NCBI RefSeq assembly: GCF_018130695.1 | Contig: NZ_JAFCJX010000032.1 | Coordinates: 1-64,000, forward strand | Direction of reading: 5' to 3' | Origin: Bradyrhizobium jicamae | GTDB lineage: Bacteria > Pseudomonadota > Alphaproteobacteria > Rhizobiales > Xanthobacteraceae | DNA length: 64,000 nt | Part shown: piece after piece, positions 49,622 through 62,026 of the stretch | Layout: each line of letters starts with the position of its first letter | How positions within the stretch are numbered: the stretch's first letter is position 1 | Program-made: the position numbers and the translations under genes | Notes under the pieces: model-generated | The model's database searches: none | What the model was told of the DNA's origin: nothing | Seen by the model: the letters and a program-made list of their open reading frames with translations, nothing else

Positions 49622-49982
49622 CGTACGCTCCCCACGCTACCGTCCCACAGAGTCACGCCCCACAATGTAATCCTGCGGCGCATTGCGGCGTAACCGTGAT
49701 TTGCCCGCCCCGTAGCAGTACGGGCTTGCTCGCCGATGTTTTGACAAACTGCCGAAGATTCGCGGAACTGATATGCTTATCCCGCAAGGGGCTGTGCGCT
49801 TTGTGCCACTAGAGCTCCGTTCCGATGAAATCGGAACAGAGCTCTAGCTTCTCTTTTTTACGCGTTTTCTTCACGCGAACCGGTGCCCACTTCGCCGGAA
49901 AACGCTTTGAGCCGCAGTTTTGCGGAGGACCTTTCGGATCGCGACGACGTTGGAACGGAATCGAGCCTGGCGAGACATCGGC
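49622..49982. other. Intergenic region, zinc-ribbon gene / cytochrome c
   Basis: This 361-bp gap contains the promoter of the leftward zinc-ribbon gene and the composite repeat at 49809-49907. I see no gene in it. Confidence 0.5.
49809..49907. repeat. Composite dispersed repeat (ctagagctc + acgcgttttcttcacg)
   Basis: CTAGAGCTC-GTTCCGAT / ATCGGAAC-GAGCTCTAG forms a hairpin with one bulge (49809-49847). ACGCGTTTTCTTCACGCGAA to CGGAAAACGCT follows, the inverse of the unit at 5059 and 16500. Confidence 0.8.
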
Positions 49983-50354
49983 ATGAAATGGACACTGGTT
50001 CTGACGTTGTACGCAATGGGTATGGCTTCGCCATCGTTGGCGCAGGAGCCGCGCGCGGGCGAGCAGGCCTTCAACAATTCCTGTCGCACCTGCCACACGG
50101 TCAAGGAGGGCGACAACCGCGCCGGCCCGAGCCTGCATGCGATCGTCGGACGCAAGGCCGGCACCGTGCCGAACTTCGCCTACACCGAGGCGATGAAATC
50201 CGCCGACTTCGTCTGGGACGAAGACAAGCTCGCGCGCTTCATCGAGGATCCCGAGGCGATGGTGTCGGGCAATCGCATGAAGCCCTACACCGGCGTGCGC
50301 TCGGCGGAGGATCGCGCGAAGATCGTGGCGTTCCTGAAATCGTCCGGGCCATGA
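49983..50354 (+). CDS. Class I cytochrome c (c2-like), periplasmic
   Basis: The 123-residue precursor has a signal peptide (about 1-21, PSLAQEP). It has one haem site CRTCH (about 34) and GDNRAGPSLHAIVGRKAG with the conserved Gly-Pro after the haem. The axial Met is in NRMKPYTG (about 98), and the final helix is EDRAKIVAFLKS. Electron carrier; partner unknown. ATG 49983 opens onto the signal peptide; the frame upstream to 49920 lies in repeat-adjacent DNA and is not used. Confidence 0.9.
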   Translation: MKWTLVLTLYAMGMASPSLAQEPRAGEQAFNNSCRTCHTVKEGDNRAGPSLHAIVGRKAGTVPNFAYTEAMKSADFVWDEDKLARFIEDPEAMVSGNRMKPYTGVRSAEDRAKIVAFLKSSGP

Positions 50355-50510
50355 TCGGTCGTCGCAGCAACAATCTGTAACACGGCCGGCGACGTCTCCG
50401 CACGTGGATCATGCCGATCGGCCTTCGCCCAAATTCAGCAATTTCTGTCAAACGAGCGATTTCCGCGCGTGATATTGGCCTGCGCGCAACAATCCCAGGC
50501 AGGGCAGAGC

Positions 50511-52073
50511 ATGCAGGTCGCTGATCTCGTCGTCGGCTTTTCGTCACGAAGCAAGTCCCTGTTGGGCGCGCTCATCCTGTTCACGTCGATCCATTCCGGC
50601 ACCGCGAGCGCACAGCGCGCCGAGACGGTCTGGCCGACTGCGCAATGGCAGACGTCGACGCCGGAAGAGCAGGGCATGGATTCGGCCGCATTGGAAAAAC
50701 TGGTCGCATCCGGCATCCCGCGCAGCTTCGACAGCCTGCTGGTGACGCGCCATGGCCGCATCGTGCTCGATGCCTATTACGCGCCGTACACCGCCGACAT
50801 GCCGCATGTGATCAACTCCTCGACCAAGGCGGTGGTCGCGACCTTGCTGGCGATGGCCTACAAGGATGGCCTCCTGGATCGTCTCGATCACCCGGCGATG
50901 GATTTCTTTTCCGATCGCAACATCGCCAATCTCGACGAGCGCAAGAAGGCGATCACGGTTCAGCATCTGCTCAACATGACGTCCGGCCTCGAATGGGACG
51001 AAGGTTATGTTGGCGGCCGCGAGCAATCGATGCGCGACATGACCGCGAGTTCGGACTGGGTCCAGTTCATCCTCGATCGCCCGATGGCGCATGCGCCGGG
51101 CGAGGTGTTTTATTACAACAGCGGCGGCTCGCAGCTGCTGTCCGCAATCGTCGGCAAGATCACCGGCAAGAACACCGCCGACTATGCGCAGGAAAAGCTG
51201 TTCGGTCCGCTCGGGATCGCGCGGCCGGCATGGCGGCGCGATCCGCAGGGCGTTCCGACCGGCGGCTTCGGCCTTGCGATGCGGCCGCGGGACATGGCCA
51301 GGATCGGCTATCTCTATCTGCGCAAGGGCGCGTGGGACGGCAAGCAATTGCTGCCGGCGGATTTCCTCGCGGCCGTCAACCATGCCACCGTGGACATGAA
51401 GGCGCGATTTGAGCCCGCGCTGCGTTACGCCGACCAGTTCTGGGCCCTTCCCGACAAGCCCGTCTTCATGTCGGTCGGCTATCACTGCCAGGTGGTCATG
51501 GTGCTGCCCGAGCGCGACATCGTCGCGGTGATGACGGCGAGCAATTTCTGCGAGTTCGGCAGGCTGGCCGATGAGATTTCCGGCGCCGTCAAATCCGAGT
51601 CTGCGTTGCCGGCCGACACGGTCGCAGCGGAGCAACTGGCCAAGGCGGTCGCCGACGTCGCCACGGAGAAACCGACGCCGGTCGGCGCTGTGCCAACGCT
51701 CGAAGCCGAGATTTCGGGCAAGACCTACAAATTCTCCGACAATGCGTCGGGCATCAAGACAATGACGCTGTACCTCGCCGGCGAGAATCCGCATTACCTC
51801 GTGGAGACGGCCGCCGGCGATCCCGCGCTCCGCCGCCTCGACGGGCCGATCGGCCTCGATGGACTGTACCGCAAGAGCGCGCCGGGTATCCTCGGCCTTC
51901 GCGCCGCCAAGGGCACGTGGAAGGACGAGCACACGTTCGTCATCGATCTGCAATTCGTCGGCGGCGGCAACGCCTCGACATGGACGCTTACCTTCGACGG
52001 CGACAAGGTCGCGTTGCGCAGCAAGGAGCGGGACGGACGCGAGGCGCAGGCGGACGGGACGTCGGGCGGCTAG
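50511..52073 (+). CDS. Serine hydrolase, beta-lactamase/class C fold, exported
   Basis: The protein is about 520 residues. After an N-terminal signal-like stretch (SLLGALILFTSIHSGTASA) it has the penicillin-binding fold. The nucleophile motif SSTK (SxxK) is in VINSSTKAVVATLLAM, YNS (YxN) is in FYYNSGGSQLL, and the third motif region is VGYHCQVVMVLP. A C-terminal beta-rich extension of about 140 residues (AEISGKTYKFSDNASGIKTM on) resembles the lipocalin-like tail of some esterases. ATG 50511 is preferred; GTG 50469 in frame gives 14 more residues. Its stop abuts a composite repeat. Substrate is unknown; esterase or D-peptidase activity is possible. Confidence 0.87.
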   Translation: MQVADLVVGFSSRSKSLLGALILFTSIHSGTASAQRAETVWPTAQWQTSTPEEQGMDSAALEKLVASGIPRSFDSLLVTRHGRIVLDAYYAPYTADMPHVINSSTKAVVATLLAMAYKDGLLDRLDHPAMDFFSDRNIANLDERKKAITVQHLLNMTSGLEWDEGYVGGREQSMRDMTASSDWVQFILDRPMAHAPGEVFYYNSGGSQLLSAIVGKITGKNTADYAQEKLFGPLGIARPAWRRDPQGVPTGGFGLAMRPRDMARIGYLYLRKGAWDGKQLLPADFLAAVNHATVDMKARFEPALRYADQFWALPDKPVFMSVGYHCQVVMVLPERDIVAVMTASNFCEFGRLADEISGAVKSESALPADTVAAEQLAKAVADVATEKPTPVGAVPTLEAEISGKTYKFSDNASGIKTMTLYLAGENPHYLVETAAGDPALRRLDGPIGLDGLYRKSAPGILGLRAAKGTWKDEHTFVIDLQFVGGGNASTWTLTFDGDKVALRSKERDGREAQADGTSGG

Positions 52074-52199
52074 AGCATGATCCGGAAAAGTGTGAAGCGG
52101 TTTTCCCTCGCGACAAACGCGGAACGCGTTTGCGCGGAGATCATGCTCAAACAAAAACCTAAAGCGCGATGACGATTCAACCTAACCTCATCGCGCTTT
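52073..52199. repeat. Composite dispersed repeat (gagcatgatc + aaagcgcgatga units)
   Basis: GAGCATGATCCGGAAAAGTG to GATCATGCTC, then AAAGCGCGATGACGATTC to CTCATCGCGCTTT. It is the inverted copy of 46283-46390. It fills the gap between convergent genes and overlaps the stop codon of acdR. Confidence 0.85.
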
Positions 52200-52662
52200 A
52201 GAACTCCAGCGCCGCGTTGTCGACCACCTCCTTCATGACGAAGAAGGTGCGGGTCTGCCGCACGCCGGGCAGCGCGATCAGCGGGTTGCCGTGGATGCGG
52301 TTGAAATCCTCCATGTCGCCGACGCGGATTTTCAGGAAATAGTCGAAGTCGCCGGCGACGAGGTGGCAGTCGAGCACGAATTTCAGTTTCGCCACGGCCT
52401 GCTCGAAGCTGGCAAAGCTTTCCGGCGTCGAGCGGTCGAGCACGACGCCGACCATGACCAGCGTGCCCTTGCCGACCTTGCGCGGCGCGATCATGGCGCG
52501 GACGCCACTGATGAAGCCCTCGTCAAACAGCGCTTGCGTGCGGCGATGGCAGGTGGCGGGGCTGACGCCGACCTGCTCGGCCAGCTCGGCGTTGCTCAGC
52601 CGGCCGTTATTCTGCAGCAATCGCAATATCTTGAGGTCGGTTCGGTCGAGTCGGGAGGCCAT
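52198..52662 (-). CDS. acdR: Lrp/AsnC-family regulator, probable AcdR
   Basis: The 154-residue protein has an N-terminal winged helix-turn-helix (about 5-60: LDRTDLKILRLLQNNGRLSN, VGVSPATCHRRTQALFDEG). A C-terminal RAM ligand-binding domain follows (VLDCHLVAGDFDYFLKIRVGD). It is divergent from the ACC deaminase gene, the arrangement known for AcdR, the Lrp-type regulator of acdS in many proteobacteria. The intergenic region is locally AT-rich (52690-52745), as expected for an Lrp-type binding region. Assignment rests on family plus position. Confidence 0.87.
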   Translation of the reverse strand: MASRLDRTDLKILRLLQNNGRLSNAELAEQVGVSPATCHRRTQALFDEGFISGVRAMIAPRKVGKGTLVMVGVVLDRSTPESFASFEQAVAKLKFVLDCHLVAGDFDYFLKIRVGDMEDFNRIHGNPLIALPGVRQTRTFFVMKEVVDNAALEF

Positions 52663-52826
52663 GGAAGAATCTTTCGCCTCTGAGCTAAATCTTGAGAGAA
52701 ATAGTTATCATATTGGCTGAGTGGAATAAAGATCGCGAAGTTTATGAGCGAAATTCGAGAGCACCTCTTCCGCCATTGATGATAGGGCTCACCGCCGACA
52801 CCACCATCAACGGGGATGCAAAGGCC
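52663..52826. promoter_or_regulatory. acdR-acdS divergent promoter region
   Basis: The 164-bp gap has an AT-rich core (aaatagttatcatattgg, then tggaataaag at 52725) that stands out from its GC-rich surroundings. Lrp-family proteins favour such DNA. I cannot fix one operator by eye. Confidence 0.5.
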
Positions 52827-53843
52827 ATGCAGCTGGAAAAATTCGCGCGCTATCCGCTCACCTTCGGACCGACCCACATCGAGAAGCTGGACCGGCTGTC
52901 CAAGCATCTCGGCGGCAAGGTCGAGCTCTATGCCAAGCGCGAGGACTGCAATTCCGGTCTCGCCTATGGCGGCAACAAGCTGCGCAAGCTCGAATACATC
53001 ATTCCCGATGCGATCGCCTCCAACGCCGACACGCTGGTCTCGATCGGCGGCGTGCAGTCGAACCACACCCGCATGGTCGCGGCCGTCGCGGCCAAGATCG
53101 GCATGAAGTGCCGCCTGGTGCAGGAAAGCTGGGTGCCGCACGAGGACGCCGTCTACGACCGCGTCGGCAACATCCTGCTGTCGCGCGTGATGGGCGCCGA
53201 TGTGCGCCTGGTCGATGACGGTTTCGACATCGGCATCCGCAAGAGCTGGGAGCAGGCGATCGAGGAAGTGAAGGCCGCCGGTGGCAAGCCCTACGCGATT
53301 CCGGCCGGCGCCTCCGTGCACAAATTCGGCGGCCTCGGCTATGTCGGCTTCGCCGAAGAGGTGCGCGCGCAGGAGAAGGAACTCGGCTTCAAGTTCGATT
53401 ACATCGTGGTCTGCACCGTCACCGGCTCGACCCATGCCGGCATGCTGGTCGGCTTCGCCGCCGACGGCCGTGCGCGAAAGGTGATCGGCATCGATGGCTC
53501 GTTCACGCCCGCGCAGACCAAGGCGCAGGTGCTGTCGATCGCCCAGAACACGGCCAAGCTCGTTGAGCTCGGCCAGGATCTCGTCGCCGACGACGTCGTG
53601 CTGATCGAGGACTACGCCTATCCGGCCTATGGCGTGCCGTCGGACGAGACCAAGGAAGCGATCCGCCTCGCCGCCAAGCTCGAGGGCATGATCACCGACC
53701 CCGTCTACGAGGGGAAATCGATGCAGGGCATGATCGACCTCGTGCAGAAGGGCTACTTCCCCGCCGGCTCCAAGGTGCTCTACGCCCATCTCGGCGGCGC
53801 GCCCGCGCTCAACGGCTACGCCTACGCGTTCCGCAACGGCTAG
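52827..53843 (+). CDS. acdS: 1-aminocyclopropane-1-carboxylate deaminase
   Basis: This 338-residue PLP enzyme (fold type II) splits ACC into ammonia and 2-oxobutyrate, lowering ethylene in plant hosts. The PLP lysine is Lys51 in GGNKLRKLEY, followed by SIGGVQSNHTRMVAAVAA and TVTGSTHAGM (phosphate loop). The residues that separate true ACC deaminase from D-cysteine desulfhydrase are present: Glu295 in YEGKSM and Leu322 in AHLGG, at the same numbering as in Pseudomonas AcdS. The length is exact for the family. ATG 52827 gives MQLEKFARYPLTFGPT. It is divergent from acdR. This points to a plant-associated lifestyle. Confidence 0.95.
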   Translation: MQLEKFARYPLTFGPTHIEKLDRLSKHLGGKVELYAKREDCNSGLAYGGNKLRKLEYIIPDAIASNADTLVSIGGVQSNHTRMVAAVAAKIGMKCRLVQESWVPHEDAVYDRVGNILLSRVMGADVRLVDDGFDIGIRKSWEQAIEEVKAAGGKPYAIPAGASVHKFGGLGYVGFAEEVRAQEKELGFKFDYIVVCTVTGSTHAGMLVGFAADGRARKVIGIDGSFTPAQTKAQVLSIAQNTAKLVELGQDLVADDVVLIEDYAYPAYGVPSDETKEAIRLAAKLEGMITDPVYEGKSMQGMIDLVQKGYFPAGSKVLYAHLGGAPALNGYAYAFRNG

Positions 53844-53921
53844 CCGCTGCGTCGTCCGTAAGGCCCACGTCAGGTTGCGTCGCTATCCTCGCTCCGCCAA
53901 CCGGGGCGGGGAGAGCAACAT

Positions 53922-54176
53922 TTGCGGATGATGAGCGCATTCGGCCGGGCTGTCGTCACGCTCGGCATCGGGCTGCTCTGCGTCGCGCACGGCTATTGGT
54001 CCTACCAGGATCCTTCCCAGCTCTCGCGCGTCCGCACCTGGGAAATGCCGCTTGAACTGTACGTCGGCATCTTCCTGGTCGGCGTTGGCACCCACGCCGT
54101 CGCCTTCTGGTGCTGGTTCAACTATCTGCGGCGCCCGCGGGATGCGGCGTCCTCGTCAGTCGACCCGTCAAAATAG
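53922..54176 (+). CDS. Small two-helix membrane protein
   Basis: The protein has up to 84 residues and two membrane helices (AVVTLGIGLLCVAHGYW and LYVGIFLVGVGTHAVAFWCWF) joined by a periplasmic loop, QDPSQLSRVRTWEM. The C-terminal tail is polar. The start may be TTG 53922, which has GGGGAGAG at good spacing, or ATG 53928/53931. It has no family I recognise. A LexA-type box lies 36 bp after its stop and belongs to the next gene. Confidence 0.65.
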   Translation: MRMMSAFGRAVVTLGIGLLCVAHGYWSYQDPSQLSRVRTWEMPLELYVGIFLVGVGTHAVAFWCWFNYLRRPRDAASSSVDPSK

Positions 54177-54211
54177 GCTCAGCGCTGTACAACCGCGCGT
54201 TGACATTCTTG

Positions 54212-54226
54212 GAACAAAATGGGAAC
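54212..54226 (+). promoter_or_regulatory. LexA-type SOS box
   Basis: GAACAAAATGGGAAC is GAAC-N7-GAAC, the direct-repeat LexA site of alphaproteobacteria. It starts 6 bases after TTGACA (54200-54205), so it sits where a repressor would block the promoter. The next gene on this strand starts at 54383. Confidence 0.5.
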
Positions 54227-54382
54227 ATTGTGCGGTAACCTGAGGGTGCAGGTTAGGGTGCAGGTGCCTTCCGTGTCCCGCGGTGATGTTTCGCGCAAGA
54301 GGGAAGGTCAATCGGCGCCTCACCACTTGCGCGGGAATTTTGTGACCCCGTAAGATGAGCCGTGGCCGGGGGGTAACGCGTG

Positions 54383-55648
54383 ATGAGAACTGGAATTTGG
54401 GCGGTCGTTGCGGCCGCGTGGCTTGTCTTGTCCGTGACGGCAACGGAGGCCCGCGGTCCCTACGGGTCGATCACCGTCGGCAAGTGGCAAGGCGGCGCCT
54501 ACACCAACGACAAGAACGGCGCCTTCACCCACTGCTCGGCCGGCACGTCCTACCAGAGCGGCATTTATTTCGCGGTCTCGATTGGCGAGAACGGAGGCTG
54601 GCAATTGGGCTTTGCTCATGACAGTTGGCGGTTGACGCCCGGCGAAGCCTTTCCGCTGACGCTGACGTTCGACGGCCAACCGGCTTTCAATGTTTACGGC
54701 AGGCCCCTTGCCGAAAAGCTCGTCGCCGTCGATCTGCCCGTGACGTCGGCGCTGGTCACGCAGTTTCGCAAGGCGCGCCAGATGTCAGCCTTTGCCCAGG
54801 GGCAGCTGTTTCAGTTCAATCTGGATCAGACCGCGCAACTGCTGCCGGCGCTGCTCAACTGCGTCATGACCGTGAAGAAGAACGGTGTCGCCAATGCCGG
54901 CGAGTTTGCGGTGGCGGCGAAGCCGGCGGCCGCGCCGCCGTCGCAGGCCACACCTGATGCGTCACCCAAGGGCCAACGCAAGTCCGGCGGCGGTTTCGGC
55001 ACCGGCTTCGTGATCAGCAACAGCGGCCACATCGTCACCAATCATCATGTCATCGATGGCTGTAGCGAAATCTCGGGCAATCTGAACGGCGAAGCGCCGG
55101 TCAAGCTGCGGTTGGTGTCGGGCGACGAGACCAATGATCTTGCGCTGCTGCAGGCGCCGAGCCCTTTCAAGGACTATGCCGTGATCAAGACCAATTCCAT
55201 TCAGGTTGGCCAGGGCGTCGTCGCGATCGGCTATCCCTATCACGGCCTGCTGACATCGGATTTCACGGTGACCACGGGCATCGTCAGTTCGCTGAGCGGC
55301 ATCCTCAATGACACGCGCTACCTGCAAACCAGCGCTGCGGTCCAGCCAGGCAACAGCGGCGGACCCTTGCTCGATGTCAATGGCGCGATTGCCGGCGTGG
55401 TCTCGGGCAAGCTTGATGCGATCAAATTCGCACGTGCGACCGGCAACATCCCCGAGAACATCAACTTCGCCATCAAGACCGGCGCGCTGCGCGATTTCCT
55501 CGACAACAGCGCGGTGCCCTATCGTCTCGCCGAAACGCAGGAGCGCAAGGAAACCGCCGACATTGCCAAGGCTGCGCGTGCGTTTACGCTGCTGATCACC
55601 TGCAAGGTCGCCGAGCAGAGCGCGACTGCGAAGAAGCCGGGGAATTGA
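54383..55648 (+). CDS. Exported trypsin-like serine protease (DegP-type catalytic domain)
   Basis: The 421-residue precursor has a signal peptide (about 1-24). A novel N-terminal domain of about 160 residues (YGSITVGKWQGGAYTND, GAFTHCSAGTSYQSGIYFAV) is followed by a Pro/Ala linker. An S1C protease domain comes next, with the complete triad: His in VTNHHVIDGC, Asp in DETNDLALLQ, Ser in PGNSGGPLLD. There is no PDZ domain. The N-terminal part may be a regulatory or substrate-binding module. ATG 54383 and GTG 54380 are both possible starts. A LexA-type box 157 bp upstream suggests stress induction. A dispersed repeat follows the stop. Confidence 0.88.
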   Translation: MRTGIWAVVAAAWLVLSVTATEARGPYGSITVGKWQGGAYTNDKNGAFTHCSAGTSYQSGIYFAVSIGENGGWQLGFAHDSWRLTPGEAFPLTLTFDGQPAFNVYGRPLAEKLVAVDLPVTSALVTQFRKARQMSAFAQGQLFQFNLDQTAQLLPALLNCVMTVKKNGVANAGEFAVAAKPAAAPPSQATPDASPKGQRKSGGGFGTGFVISNSGHIVTNHHVIDGCSEISGNLNGEAPVKLRLVSGDETNDLALLQAPSPFKDYAVIKTNSIQVGQGVVAIGYPYHGLLTSDFTVTTGIVSSLSGILNDTRYLQTSAAVQPGNSGGPLLDVNGAIAGVVSGKLDAIKFARATGNIPENINFAIKTGALRDFLDNSAVPYRLAETQERKETADIAKAARAFTLLITCKVAEQSATAKKPGN

Positions 55649-55654
55649 GGATTT

Positions 55655-55740
55655 CGTAGCCCGGATGGAGCGAAGCGAAATCCGGGAATCGTGCCGCATT
55701 TGACAAAACCCGGATTACGCTGCGCTCCATCCGGGCTACG
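55655..55740. repeat. Dispersed palindromic repeat, gtagcccggatgg type
   Basis: CGTAGCCCGGATGGAGCGAA and its inverse CATCCGGGCTACG; second copy of the unit at 10544-10631, again between convergent genes. Confidence 0.88.
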
Positions 55741-55768
55741 GCACCTGTTCCGGGGCGATCGGACGCGC

Positions 55769-56707
55769 TCACCCCCGCCGCATCGTATGCAGCGTCACCT
55801 CGGCGGGACAATTCAGCCGCACCGGCGACAGGCTGGTGCCGGCGCCGCGGGAGGTGTACCCGGCCAGCTGTGCGTGGCGCCAGGCGCCGGCACCCATGTG
55901 GCGCGGCAGCCGCGCCTCGAGCTTGATGGCGATGCCGCTGGGCAGACAGAGTTGGCCGCCATGGGTGTGGCCGCTCAGCATGAGGTCGAAGCCGGCGTCC
56001 GCAGCCTCGCGGTAGGATTCCGGCGTGTGCGCGAGCAGGACCGAGAAGGTGTCACGCGGAATTCGCGCTGCAGCTTTCGCAATGTCATCAGCGCGGTAGA
56101 AATGCGCATCGTCGATGCCGGCGAGATGGATCGTCTCATCGCCGCGCGCGATCGACTCGGATTCGTTGAACAGCATCCTTATGCCCATCGCCTCCAGCGC
56201 CGGCGTCATGCGGATGCTGTCGTGATTGCCGAGGATGCCGTAGAGCGGCGGCTTCAATTGCGCGCACAGTTCCTGCATCAGCAGGAGGCTCTTGTCGAAC
56301 CAGCCAAAGGTGCGGCCGCGATAGTCGCCGGTCAGAACGCAGATGTCATAGGCGATGTCGCCGGCGAAACTGGTCAGATGCCGCATCGCGCCGACGCTGA
56401 TATCGGCATGGAGATCGCTGATCTGCAGGATGGTGAAGCCGTCGAAGCCCGGCGGCAGATGCGGGCACGTCACGGTGTTCCGCTCGATCAGCACGCGATC
56501 GGCGTTGCGCCGCGCCCGGCCGTAGAGGCCGGCGAGCTTCAGCGCGGTGTCGACCACCACAGGCGCCACGCGCCAGTTTTCGAGATTGAACACCAGCGTG
56601 CCCTGGCCGAACAGCTGCGCCTCGTGCTCGGTCTCGACCGCAAGCCGCCGCGCGACGTGATCGTGGCCGATCCGCGCGATCAGTGTGTCGAGATTGTCGT
56701 CCGTCAT
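55769..56707 (-). CDS. Metallophosphoesterase (calcineurin-like, YkuE/YaeI type)
   Basis: The 312-residue protein has the metal-binding set of the family: ISDLHADISV (Asp, His), VLTGDYRGRT (Asp), GILGNHDSIRM (Asn-His-Asp) and SGHTHGGQLCLPSG (His pair). The first 90 residues precede the catalytic domain and contain no clear membrane segment, unlike many lipid-cleaving relatives. Rhizobial homologues are annotated as UDP-diacylglucosamine or lipid phosphoesterases; here I assign only the fold. It starts at ATG 56707. The BVMO gene lies upstream on the same strand after 77 bp and may be co-transcribed. Confidence 0.88.
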   Translation of the reverse strand: MTDDNLDTLIARIGHDHVARRLAVETEHEAQLFGQGTLVFNLENWRVAPVVVDTALKLAGLYGRARRNADRVLIERNTVTCPHLPPGFDGFTILQISDLHADISVGAMRHLTSFAGDIAYDICVLTGDYRGRTFGWFDKSLLLMQELCAQLKPPLYGILGNHDSIRMTPALEAMGIRMLFNESESIARGDETIHLAGIDDAHFYRADDIAKAAARIPRDTFSVLLAHTPESYREAADAGFDLMLSGHTHGGQLCLPSGIAIKLEARLPRHMGAGAWRHAQLAGYTSRGAGTSLSPVRLNCPAEVTLHTMRRG

Positions 56708-56784
56708 GATCAGTCGTCAGCGTCTTGCGTCCGGCGCGACCATAGCATGGGCGACGCGCGCCCGCGCAATCGCGGCGGAACGCT

Positions 56785-58545
<1,761 letters not shown>

Positions 58546-58674
58546 CCCTATCGTTTGTTGCGGGAAGATTAGGGCGACGAGGTCGCCCCTCGCAAGCAAC
58601 CGGACTGCCGTGCCGGGTATGGCTCCCATGCTGCCATGGGCAAAGCCGCGGTATTGGGGCGCGGGCTGGACGGT

Positions 58675-60606
<1,932 letters not shown>

Positions 60607-60686
60607 GATGCTGCCGGCAGATTACAACAGCCCAAAGCGCGATACGAGCGGCGAAACGGCTTCTCGCAACCGGATAGCGCGCACGA

Positions 60687-61910
60687 TCAGGCGACCTGCG
60701 CGCCCGGGGCCAGCGGCGCCGGGCTCATCTCCTCGATCTGGTAGCTCTGGGGCAGGTTGATCGGGCGATAGTCTGGAACCTGCGCCTGCCGGTCCAGCAC
60801 CGAGCGATGGATCAGCACGCCGTCCTTGATGAAGCGGGGCTCACCGAGCGGCAGATAGTAGCCGAGGAAGGATTTCCGCGCCGGCCACTCCTTCCATTTG
60901 TCCGACTTCGGCAGCCATTCCAGAATCCACCAGGCGCCGGTCAGGGAGTCGTGCAGTTCGGCGGCGGCATTCGGCGGCACATAGTCGTGCCGATGCGGCG
61001 GCAGCGGCACGCCCCAGGCGAGATGATCGATCATCGCCTGATCCATGCGCAGGCCTGCATGTCTCGCCTGCTCGATCATCCAGATCAGCGGGAATTTCGA
61101 CAGGCCGCTTTCCGCTTCGGGATAGCCGCCGCCGACGTCGGAATGCACGCCGGCGAACCAGACCTGCCGGATGTCCTGCGGCACGCCGGTCGCAGGATCG
61201 AATTGATCCGTGCGATATTGCTGCGGCTCGATCCATTTGTTGAGGCGGAACATGCGCCGCCGCTCGTCGATCGACATCGCCTGACGGAATTTCTTCACAC
61301 TCGGATTGGTGCGCGTGAACAGCAGCATCTGCAAATCGAACCAGAACTTGTCCTGCCGCGGCACGATCACCGAGGCGACCGTGTCCCACACGCCGATGAA
61401 TTCGATATCGACGTTGCGGCCGCCGGCGATCTGGCTGAAATGCCAGGCTTCCTTCAGCGCGGTGTCGTCGAACGACCCATCGTCCTTCTGGCCCTCCGCA
61501 CTGGCCTGCTTGTAGGACGTCAGCGCGTAGCCGGCGAGGTCGAGCTGGTCGACCGGCAGCAGTCCGATGACATGGGCGAACGCCGCGAGGACACGGACGG
61601 TGTAGGCGCCACGGCTGAAGCCGAACAGAAAGACCCGGTCGCCCTTCTCGTAATGGTTGCAGAGGAAGCGGTAGCAGCCGAGGACGTCCTCGTCGAGGCC
61701 GGCGCCGGTGGCGAGGCCCATCAGGCCGCGCACCTTCTGCTTGAAGCGGCCCCAGGTGCTCTGCAGCCCGATGGTGCCGACACCCGGATGATAATAGACG
61801 CGTTGCCGGTCATCCTTGTCGAGCACACGAAACAGCTTCAGCACGTTCGAGATGTTGGTGCCGATCTCGTTGCCGGTGCCGTCACACAAAATGACGATGT
61901 CTTTCGGCAT
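60687..61910 (-). CDS. DUF2235 alpha/beta-hydrolase (Tle1-like)
   Basis: The 407-residue protein starts DIVILCDGTGNEIGTNISNVLK, the DUF2235 signature with the oxyanion region. It has the nucleophile elbow FGFSRGAYTVR (GxSxG, Ser about 98), the acid in GVWDTVASV and the His in GVHSDVGGGYPE. Bacterial relatives include type VI phospholipase effectors (Tle1), but also housekeeping hydrolases. No VgrG, Hcp or immunity gene is near, so an effector role is unsupported. There is no signal peptide, so it is cytosolic. ATG 61910 is the start, preceded by GAGGGGACCGAG. Confidence 0.87.
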   Translation of the reverse strand: MPKDIVILCDGTGNEIGTNISNVLKLFRVLDKDDRQRVYYHPGVGTIGLQSTWGRFKQKVRGLMGLATGAGLDEDVLGCYRFLCNHYEKGDRVFLFGFSRGAYTVRVLAAFAHVIGLLPVDQLDLAGYALTSYKQASAEGQKDDGSFDDTALKEAWHFSQIAGGRNVDIEFIGVWDTVASVIVPRQDKFWFDLQMLLFTRTNPSVKKFRQAMSIDERRRMFRLNKWIEPQQYRTDQFDPATGVPQDIRQVWFAGVHSDVGGGYPEAESGLSKFPLIWMIEQARHAGLRMDQAMIDHLAWGVPLPPHRHDYVPPNAAAELHDSLTGAWWILEWLPKSDKWKEWPARKSFLGYYLPLGEPRFIKDGVLIHRSVLDRQAQVPDYRPINLPQSYQIEEMSPAPLAPGAQVA

Positions 61911-62026
61911 CTCGGTCCCCTCGAATGTTGCGTGAATCTGTGACGCTATCGTAGGGCAGAACGAGATCGAAATTCAATCTTCAATTGAGCGGGTGCGACA
62001 ACGGCGTTGACAGTTTTGCGAAAGGT

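Noticed and set aside
60687..61910. DUF2235 protein as a type VI secretion effector
   Set aside because: No VgrG, Hcp, PAAR or immunity gene is nearby and there is no export signal; a plain cytosolic hydrolase is the safer reading.
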